Assembly (NCBI RefSeq): GCF_010389155.1
Contig: NC_057768.1
Location: 16,303,664 to 16,367,663 of the forward strand
Source of the DNA: Erigeron canadensis
Lineage: Eukaryota; Streptophyta; Magnoliopsida; Asterales; Asteraceae
Length of the DNA stretch: 64,000 nt
Direction of reading: 5' to 3'
The position numbers were made by a program, and so were the translations under genes. The notes under the pieces are model-generated. The model was not told where the DNA came from. It saw only the letters and a list, made by a program, of their open reading frames with translations, and made no database searches. Positions 55,936 to 64,000 of the stretch are shown here, one piece after another (within the stretch, counting starts at the first letter, position 1; every line of letters begins with the position of its first letter).

Positions 55936-58921
55936 CAACCCTACTTTTTAAATATTATATACGTGCTAGTTAGGTTGTCTATGTTCCCGCAAGCCATAGT
56001 TATACGTGAAGCTAGTAGATAATTCCCCTAAATTAGCAATCTAAAGCTATTGTTAGTGTTAAGTTCAATTTAATAAAATGTCATTGAACAAAAATTTTAA
56101 TTAATATTTAATCAACTTATAAATAATAATATAAGTCTCACAAGTTGAGCTAGCAATCAAAAATACTTATAAATGCCCAACAATTTAACCATCAAGGCAA
56201 ATAGATAATATTTTGTCATGGAAATAGTAGGAGCATCTTGAAAAATTTGTAAGTACTTTATGTACATAAAATGCTTGAATAATAATAAGTATATTTATAC
56301 ATGTTTAATATAAATACAAGATTTATAACCAATGAACCATGTAATAAATTAAAACACCAAAAATGTATACACACATATATAAACACTAGACTAACTAACT
56401 AACTTATACAAACAAACAAATACATATTACACTCATAAAATAAATACCCACTTAAAATATACCTATACACTTAAACTCCTACACTAATTTATACAAAAAA
56501 AATAAAAAGACCCTTCTTTCTCCCCCCTTCTTTTGGCCGGCACCTATGCACCACACACACACACACACTCATTTCAAATTTTACATTCTTTTACACTTCC
56601 CATACAATTAACACTCAAAACATTTCTCTTCCCAACACACACACATACATTCTTACACTCCAAAAACCATTTTCTCTCCATCTTTTCTCTCTTATTTTCG
56701 GCAGAAAAAGGCAAGTAAAATGTTAGAACCAGTTTCGACCAACTGGCCGGTCTCCAGTTGCATCCGGAGACCCAGAAGATTTGTCCAGAAATATATTGAA
56801 GTCTAGTTGCAACGTACAGTTAATGCAACTGAAGACTTCCTCCAGTTGAGATCTGATCAGAACTGAAGACATTCCAATTGACGTTGAAGACAACAAATGG
56901 AAGATAGAGAATGACAATGGCAGCGAAGCCCAGTTGGCATTCTACACAGATTGAAACTGGAGAATATCAGTTTAAAGTCTTTACAATGCTTTACACTGTT
57001 TACGAGGAAGACCTTTTTGCTTTATGCAGCTTTATACAGACAATATCATTTGTCTATGATTAAAGTACAAAAGTGCATAAAGCAGATTAGATAAAGTAAT
57101 GTCTTGACTTACCTTATCAAGCATTTCAAAGGAACTCATCTAGTTTCCTTAAATGCTATCAACCATATCTATACGACAAAGTTGGATTCCCTATGCCAAC
57201 TTTGTCTATAAATAGAGGTCTTTGCTCAACAAGAATATAACTTTGCATATTCAGACTTTTGCAATATTCTTGGTGTACTTGTGCAATATTCTCTCAATCG
57301 TAAAAGGGAACACTTCACAACTTTAAGTGTTTCGATTGTTAAAGAGAATTTCCAAGTATAGATCGTTTGTATTTCATAGGTTGTTAGGATATTTACATTT
57401 ATGTATTATCTTGGTTCCGGGTATTTTATTTAGCATCAATAAATAAAATACATTTGAAAATTACAACTTGGTCTCACCATTTTACTTTGTTATATTTACT
57501 TATTGCATTGTCTTTCCTTTTGTCACCTGCTAAGTAATCTATCCAAGGACTTGGTATACAATCACCCTAACTGTTCGTCTCCACTTCATTGTTTATATTG
57601 CAAAGTACTCTCACCATTGACATAGAGGTGTCTTCAGTTAGTACCATCTCTTGAGTTGGGACTTAACATAAAAAGGGAAGAAAAATCAACATAAACACTT
57701 GCTAATAATAAGGGTTTAAGTAGATTAAGCAAGGGTTGTATTAGGCTATAGATTAAGGGTTGTTTCAAGGTTAGAATAAGGGTTATTAAGCTAGAAATCA
57801 CAAACCGAAAGCTTGCAAAAATGCATTTTGAGCACCCACATGCACCATAATCTTTTGAGCATGAAAAATATGATGAACCTACTGGAAATAATGTGTTTCA
57901 AAAAATATAAAAGTCAAGTCATTTGATGCATGGCAATAACAAGCTCAAAAAATCACCTTTTCGGGTTAATTAATCACTAACCGAAAGCACAAATTTGCAC
58001 ATATCACACCACCACCACTACCACAACTTGAACTATCAAAATATGATGAACTTTCTGGAAATGTTGAAACAAGGACAAAAATCCAGTTGGAAGTACTTAA
58101 ATTGCTTGAAAAATGAGGCTTAAAACACGTTTTCGGTAAACCATTTTTGATCATAAAGTCCTCAAATAAGCAAAACACAAGAGAGGTTGAAGTTATATGA
58201 ATTTGAAATGTTAAAAGTTGCCTAGAAAGGCCTGGGATTTTTGGACAAAAGCTTGTATGGTGATTACTAAGTATTTTTATGATTTAATGGATTAAAATGG
58301 TAATTAAAGGATATATAAATTAATAAATAAATTATATAAATCATGAACTTGACTAAATTTATATCACCAATGGTAAAAGTAACTAAAACGTACTGGAGAA
58401 AAATAGTTACAAGTGAAGAACCAAGTTTCATACAATTTAAAGGTAATTTATTTAGTAAAAATCACGAATTAATCACTAATATTAAATAAATAAAAATAAT
58501 ATATAAATAAATATATAAATCATAATATTACAAATAAAAAGGCATAAAAAGCAGTATATAATCCAAGTATAATTATCCATGAATTTTAAAGATAATTTAA
58601 GAACTTAAGAATAATTATAAGGAATTATTTAATTAATAAATCAATAAAATAAATAAATAAATAATTGAATAATATTAAATTAAATGAATAAAAAATAAAT
58701 CAGTAAAATATATTAACATACATATTATAAGAACACAAATGTCAACTATTATTATTAAACAAAGTATGCAATGGAAATTATATATAAAACAAAGTCAAAC
58801 TACCGAAATTCCAATAAACGTATAAAATCGTACAAATGACCTTCACCACCAAATATCTTCCAACCAAATGATGTGAACAATATAATGCACTTGAATTCCA
58901 TAATTAAACAACATCCAATGA
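55931..58921 (+). mobile_element. Gypsy-I 3' LTR (truncated)
   Basis: It starts TGTAACAACCC after the purine tract GAAGGGGGTAAGGA. It carries a complete LTR-K (56721-57668) with TAAAA on both sides. It lacks the 752 bp present at 43960-44711. At 58921 it breaks off, with the last kilobase missing. There is no coding. Confidence 0.88.
56721..57668 (+). mobile_element. Solo LTR-K, 3' copy (complete)
   Basis: This is 948 bp from TGTTAGAACC to CTTAACA, flanked by TAAAA (56716-56720 and 57669-57673). It includes about 54 bp (near 57030-57085) absent from the 5' copy and has a single ATTAC at 57460-57464, where Gypsy-J sits in the other copy. Confidence 0.9.
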
Positions 58922-59111
58922 TGGGCAAGTCTACTAGCATACATCTCATGATCTAGTTTACTAGTCATGCAACACACACTTACGTTGTGTATATTTTAAA
59001 TACCATGGTTTAGGCTTGCTTGAGGGACGACACCACTAGGCGAAGTTCACGTGTTTGATCAGCCCCTTTCACTCTCGAAACAAGTGAGTCATAGCCACCT
59101 TTCAAACTATT
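58922..59111. other. Unassigned spacer
   Basis: About 190 bp lie between the broken Gypsy-I LTR and the resumption of Gypsy-G RT. I recognise nothing in it, and it does not match any other stretch of this window that I noticed. Confidence 0.4.
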
Positions 59112-59400
59112 TTATGTGTTTCCAGGGGAATTACCTGCTGGTTTGCCGCCTATTAGAGGGATTGAGCATCAGATTGACCTGATCCCATGGTCAATTCTTC
59201 TTAATAAAGCTGCTTATAGATGCTCCCCTAATGAGGCTAATGAGTTACAAAAGCAAGTAGATGAGCTGATTGCTAAAGGCTATGTCCGAGCTAGCATGAG
59301 TCCTTGTTCTGTTCCAGCTTTATTGGTGCCAAAGAAAGATGGTTCTATGCGTATGTGTGTTGATAGCAGGGCCATCAATAACATCACTATCAAGTATAGA
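59112..59400 (+). pseudogene. Gypsy-G reverse transcriptase, first part
   Basis: It opens FPGELPAGLPPIRGIEHQIDLIPWSILLNKAAYR and reads on through KDGSMRMCVDSRAINNITIKY, the finger region of Ty3/gypsy RT. About 190 residues expected between the protease start (35746) and here are missing. LINE-L interrupts it at the TSD, and it continues at 60513. Confidence 0.88.
59393..59400. repeat. TSD of LINE-L, left copy
   Basis: AGTATAGA is repeated at 60513-60520. Removing LINE-L and one copy restores a continuous RT frame. Confidence 0.82.
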
Positions 59401-60512
59401 AATTCCATGTCGTGGTAATTTATCTTGGAGTTGGAGGAAAATGTTGCAAATTAGGCCTCTAGTTCGCAATCATTTTTGGTATCGTATTGGAAATGGTGAC
59501 TCTGTTTCTGCATGGTTTGATAACTGGTGTGAAGCGAGTCCTCTTTCTAACCTATTATCTCCTCGTGTTATTTCTAATGCAGGTTTTGTTATGTCAACTT
59601 CTGTGTCTGATCTTATACATGATAATACATGGAGTTGGCCTATGGAGTGGGGTGATATTGTTCCAACTATTGACGTGCCTGTTTTACATCATGACCAACC
59701 TGATTCTCTATGTTGGAAGGATAAATTTGGGTCGATTCAACCATTTTCGGTCTCACAGGTTTGGGAAGCTATTCGTCCAAATCATGGGATTGTTAATTGG
59801 TATCGTGTTGTTTGGTTTAAACAATGTATTCCGATGCATGCATTTCTTGTTTGGTTAGTTGTGAAGAAGAAACTTAAAACTCAGGATATGTTGCGATCTT
59901 GGGAGATGAATGGTCCTGCTTCGTGTGCTTTTTGTGATGCCCAGCTAGATTCGCATAGTCATTTGTTCTTTGAATGTGGTTTTTTTGCTCAAATCTGGAA
60001 AGGCATGTGTGATCGCGTGGATTTGGCTTTTTATTCTGATGATTGGGATATAGTGTTAGCGAGCTTTATTTCAATTGCTTCAATAAAGAAGGCAGATGCT
60101 ATCATTGCTAAACTAGTTCTTGGAGCGTCTTTGTACTTCATTTGGCAAGAGAGAAACTTCAGGTTGGTCCAACAACAGAGAAGGACGGTCCATCAGTTAA
60201 TCGAGGTTATATATTCGACTGTTAGACTAAAGCTACTTTCATGTCATTTCCGGAAGACTCCTCAGATGGGAAGGCTTATGGATACTTGGAAGCTGTCGTT
60301 ATCTATTTTCAAATTATAGTTGATCTATATGTGTTTAGATGGTAGATACTAGAGTAAATTGATTAGTGATTAGTCACTTGTTTTGATGTTGGTTGCTGCA
60401 TGATGTGCATGATTTGTAACTAGTCATACTAACACTCAGTTAGTATGCCTAAACTTTGAGTTGTTTTTGATTTTGATATAAATCGAACCAGGGTAAATCC
60501 CCTTTTACCCGA
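59401..60512 (+). mobile_element. LINE-L, 5'-truncated insertion
   Basis: This 1112-bp L1-type 3' end has one continuous frame from the truncation point to the natural stop (about 60319). It encodes LSWSWRKMLQIRPLV, WYRVVWFKQCIPMHAFLVWLV, the zf-RVT finger (CAFCDAQLDSHSHLFFECGF) and YFIWQERNFRLV. The 3' UTR ends with GGGTAAA...TTTACCC, a perfect 7-bp stem. It is the least decayed LINE piece here, so probably one of the younger insertions. It is a 3' portion only. Confidence 0.9.
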
Positions 60513-61279
60513 GTATAGATATCCCATTCCTAGATTGGATGATATGCTTGATGAGTTACATGGGTCTAGTGTATTTTCAAAGATAGATTTGAGAAGTGGC
60601 TATCATCAGATCAGAATGAAGGAAGGAGATGAGTGGAAAATAGCCTTTAAGATTAAAGGTGGGCTGTTTGAATGGCTTGTCATGCCATTTGGACTATCTA
60701 ATGCACCCATCACTTTCATGAGATTAGTGAATGAAGTGTTGAGACCTCTTATTGGTAAGTTTGTGGTTGTGTACTTTGATGATATCCTGGTTTATTCTCA
60801 ATCTGAGAAGGAACACTTGGAACATTTGAAAGCGGTGTTTGTGTTGTTAAGAAGACACCAACTTTATGGCAAGTTAGAGAAATGTAATTTTATGGTTAGT
60901 AGTGTTGTATATTTGGGCTATGTGGTTTCTAAGGAGGGCATTTCTATGGATCCATCCAAGGTTAAAGCAATCAGATCCTAGCCCATTCCTTCTTCTATTA
61001 CTGAAGTCAGAAGTTTCCATGGCTTAGCCTCATTTTATAGAAGGTTTATTAGAGATTTCTCTACAGTTGCTCCTATAACTGACTGTCTAAAGAAAGGGGT
61101 TTTCAATTGGCATAAGTCAGCTCAGGCTGCTTTTGAATCTTTAAAGGAAAAGCTGAGTTCAGCTCCTGTCCTATCTTTGCTAAATTTTGATTCACTCTTT
61201 GAGCTTGAATGTGATGCCAGTGTGTTGGCATTGGAGCTGTGTTGATGCAATATAGAAAACCAGTTGCTTACTTTAGTGA
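60513..61279 (+). pseudogene. Gypsy-G RT catalytic part and RNase H start
   Basis: It continues [34 protein letters not shown], then [15 protein letters not shown] and the catalytic YFDDILVYS (about 60773-60799), which is intact. An in-frame TAG lies near 60979. The RNase H start follows (FELECDASV), with a frame shift near 61230. It ends at KPVAYFS, where the Copia-M LTR begins. Confidence 0.9.
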
Positions 61280-62222
61280 TGTGAAGTCCCTCACTTGATG
61301 GTTTAACCCACAAGTGTAGAATACGACAAGTCAAGTAAGCACTAGATTGGAGTAGTATTACAATAAATATAAATGCAAGAATATATATATATAAAGTAAC
61401 ACGTAACTTAAGCAATATAAAGATAAGTAAGTAAAGTAAATGGTGAGACACAATGTAATTTTCAAGTGTATTTTTTTTATTGATGTTAAATAAAATACAA
61501 GGTTGTTGCGGAACTAAGATATTACAAAGTAAGTATCTAAACAACCTTATGAATTACAAGTGATCTAATATTTGCTAAATAAACTCTTTTGATCGAAATA
61601 CTTAAAGTTGTGAAGTATAACTATTTAGATCAAGAGTATTTGAGCAAAAGCACCAAATTGCAAAAGTGTAATTTGGACGAGGGAAATGACTTGTATTTAT
61701 AGGCAAAAAGAATAAATATAATATTTTTTTTGCCGTACAAATATGGTTACATGCATTTAAGGAAACTACTTTAATTCCTTAAATGCATTGGTTAAAGTAC
61801 AAGAATAAAGTCACTTGATAGTGACTTGTCTTCTAATTAACCAACCACCTTTACATGCGTGTATGGCTTTTAACAAAGGACAAATGGATTGTTCGGGTAA
61901 AGGCATGTAAAGGCATAAAGTCAATCCCTTGTAATCAGTGTTCAGACTTGTAAGGTCTAGAACACTGTCAAGGACTCAAGTCAGGAGATTTGGTAAGTCT
62001 GCCAGTGAGCTTCGCTATTTGTCAGACTTCAGTCTTCGACTTCAGTGAGAATGTTCTTCAGTAGAAAAATCTTAACTGGAGTTAAGTCCAGTGAACCAAT
62101 CTGGTGGAATCCAGATTCCTGTACAAGTAAATGGTTCACTGGTCTTCATATAATTTCTGAACAAATCTTCAGAGGGCTCTAGTAGTCTTGTCTGGAGCGA
62201 ATCCGGTAATCTGGACCTAACA
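61280..62222 (-). mobile_element. Copia-M 3' LTR
   Basis: This 943-bp LTR reads TGTTAGGTCC to GACTTCACA on the minus strand and matches the solo LTR at 29957-30895. It inserted into Gypsy-G RNase H. The internal region lies to the right, so this is the 3' LTR of a minus-strand copia element whose remainder is beyond the window. There is no coding. Confidence 0.88.
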
Positions 62223-62243
62223 AATTCCCCCTATTTGTTTAGA
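62223..62243 (-). other. Copia-M polypurine tract
   Basis: The minus strand reads AAATAGGGGGAATT up to the LTR start. It is the plus-strand primer. Confidence 0.75.
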
Positions 62244-62504
62244 AATTATGCAAGGATTTTCAAGCTATTATCTATACAAGTTTGTGCTTGAAAAATCCTT
62301 GAAAATTTGACTAAGTCTAATGTTGAAATACTGGAGAGCCACTTTATAGATCATCAGTGTTCCCAGTTTATACATTTTAATTACTAGACTTAATACTGAT
62401 CAAATACTTGTGAAAAATAAAGCTTGCAACTTATTTACAGACATCAACTGGTGACAAGTTACAACTTTATAAAATAAGTACAATTACAAGTAAATGATAG
62501 AGAT

Positions 62505-63190
62505 TCAGGCCCTTCTCTTTTTAGCATGTCCAGATGGTTCTTCAGTGACCTTCCTCTTTTCACCTGAAGATGGTGGTGTAGTTAGTGCAATCCTTAGACC
62601 CAACTCCATCTCCATCAGTTCCTTCCTCATCCATTCCTTGTCAATCCTCTTCATAAAATATTTTACATCTTGGGAAACATCTCTACCTCTATAGGAAAGG
62701 CCAATCTCTCTATGTTCTGACCAACCAAATGCCCTGACTGGCGTATTCTTTCTTTCATCAGTAAAGTTCCCTTCTCTGAAGAGTTTGACATGGAACTTTG
62801 AGAAGTTATCATGATTCTTTGCCAGATGGATCTCAGCTCCCAGTATTGGTCGGACATCAGCTCTGAATCTTGACAAATGCTCGTACTTTTCTTTTGTCTG
62901 AACCTTCCTTACCATATCATCAACTTCCCTGGACACCTTTCTTTGCTCAGCAGCTTGTTGAATTTTTGCTTTATTAATTCTTTCTGAAGTGTTCAAGGGA
63001 ATGAAGGTGCTAAAATTTGAAATCTCTGGCAGCTTTTGTTTATCTGGCTGGTGCCTTGGGTTATCCCTTGATTTTCCTCTAGGTATTCATTTTCCAGAGG
63101 AGTAGCATTTCTCCTTACTTGATCCTGGAGTTCTTTCAATTTTTGTCTTCTCTGGTAAAAGAGATCCAGTATGCTTACTGATGTGCGAAA
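62505..63190 (-). pseudogene. Copia-M 3'-proximal ORF, C-terminal part
   Basis: The frame 62505-62996 (163 codons) ends about 260 bp before the polypurine tract. A second frame (62993-63190) precedes it, with a shift between. The content is charged and helical (MNTSERINKAKIQQAAEQR, KVQTKEKYEHL), with a compact middle (FSKFHVKLFREGNFTDERKNTPVRAFGWSEHREIGL) and a basic tail EKRKVTEEPSGHAKKRRA that resembles a bipartite nuclear localisation signal. It is not pol. It is the accessory gene position next to the 3' LTR. Its function is unknown. Confidence 0.55.
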
Positions 63191-64000
63191 TCTAGCTTTA
63201 AAATTTATAAACACAATTTACCGAAAGACTGACTACTACACACTCACAGGCAGTGTACCTGATCGCATGCAGTATAGTAAAAACTGGTAAGCCAAGATCG
63301 TTCGCAAAGACTTTTATAAGCAATTGCAACAATTAAGTGATTCAAGTAAAAATGGGGGTTTTGTGGCCGAATTGCCACGTTGCAAGTAGTTAGTGAGAAA
63401 AGTCAGTAATCCCTCAGGATTAATCGAAAGAAGAGTTTTTTGTTTAAAACAAGAATTTAAAGGTCACCCATCTTGATTTTGCTTGACAACATGTTAAGAT
63501 TGCACATTTGATGATGTTCAAATTCAATTAGTTGATTAAATGACCGAGACTCAAATTAATCTTCAACCCCGTACCCGTCAAGTTAACAACTTATTTGACT
63601 CTCTTATATAAACTAGTTCCATTATTAAGACCAGTACCCCGAGACGCCTTTTTATAACTTCTCTAGTTCAACAATGGTTTTAGTCATTTCAGATAACAAT
63701 TATGTATATTGATTGTACCCAACCATCAACCCGTTAATCCTTATTAATTATTAATTCCATTCTACCGTACCCGTCATAGAACCAGTCGCTTCTAACCTAG
63801 CGATCAAAATAACTTCTACCCAACCCTAGCTGCCACTAAGTTTGTATAAAAATTATCCGCAATTAATAATTAAATAACAAAGAATTAATAGATTAAGATC
63901 ACGACACAACGTTAAATCAAATCATTTGAATTATAAAATATTGTGCAATCCTTACATATTGTCTCACTCCATCAAGATGGATGAAAAGGCGATTAGCCAC
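63190..64000. other. Unclassified repeat-like sequence
   Basis: No coding frame. From about 63179 (TGATGTGCG) the accessory ORF is replaced by AT-rich sequence containing GGCAGTGTACCTGATCG (63250-63266) and several ACCCGTC words. It looks like a further inserted element that runs off the window, but I cannot name it. Confidence 0.35.

Noticed and set aside
62505..62996. The Copia-M 3' ORF as an envelope protein
   Set aside because: No signal peptide, membrane segment or envelope motif is visible. The content is charged and basic.

Overview
This window is a retrotransposon graveyard from a large, repeat-rich eudicot nuclear genome. Everything that can be identified is plant transposable-element sequence: Ty1/copia, Ty3/gypsy (a chromodomain-bearing Tekay-like element and an Athila/Tat-like derivative), and L1-type LINEs with DUF4283 ORF1 proteins and zf-RVT tails. 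Almost every reading frame carries stops or frameshifts. I see no host gene, tRNA, rRNA or CRISPR array. The copia elements with an extra open reading frame next to the 3' LTR look like those common in Asteraceae, but that is an impression from memory, not a test. Names used in the entries: Copia-A, B, E, M; Gypsy-C, G, G2, I, J; LINE-D, F, H, L; solo LTR-K. 

Layout. 1-1247: the 3' end and LTR of Copia-A (+). 1248-6085: Copia-B (-), with 5' LTR, gag, protease, integrase and RT, cut off inside RT. 6086-6521 and 13609-14688: two halves of a Gypsy-C LTR (-), split by a composite LINE (6533-13597, -) flanked by an 11-bp target duplication. 15150-16869: remains of a copia accessory ORF. 16870-22045: an Athila/Tat-like element with no pol between its LTRs. 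22046-24183: the 5' part of LINE-D (+). 24184-28906: Copia-E (+), interrupted by LINE-F and followed by an accessory ORF. 28907-29646: a truncated Gypsy-G-type LTR (-). 29647-33343: LINE-H (-), holding a solo copia LTR. 33344-61279: Gypsy-G (+), split by Gypsy-I (35747-58921), which itself holds solo LTR-K, Gypsy-J and Gypsy-G2; Gypsy-G's RT is further split by LINE-L. 61280-63190: the 3' LTR and 3' ORF of Copia-M (-). 63190-64000: an unclassified repeat. 

Reading the nest. Intact target-site duplications (TSDs) give an order: Gypsy-J is inside solo LTR-K, which is inside the 5' LTR of Gypsy-I, which is inside Gypsy-G, which is inside LINE-H, so five levels deep. LTR-K sits with the same TSD in both LTRs of Gypsy-I, so it was probably already in the parent's LTR when Gypsy-I transposed. 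The 3' LTR copy also preserves the empty site for Gypsy-J. 

The most unusual points are: (1) a copia accessory ORF downstream of RNase H with its own TATA-like promoter, with possible relatives at two other places; (2) the passenger solo LTR; (3) a composite LINE bounded by one TSD; (4) three independent deletions or junctions carrying locally copied filler; (5) a motif array of about 480 bp in a 3.1-kb gypsy LTR; and (6) an ORF1-stop/ORF2-start overlap shared by two LINE copies. All alignments were made by eye.
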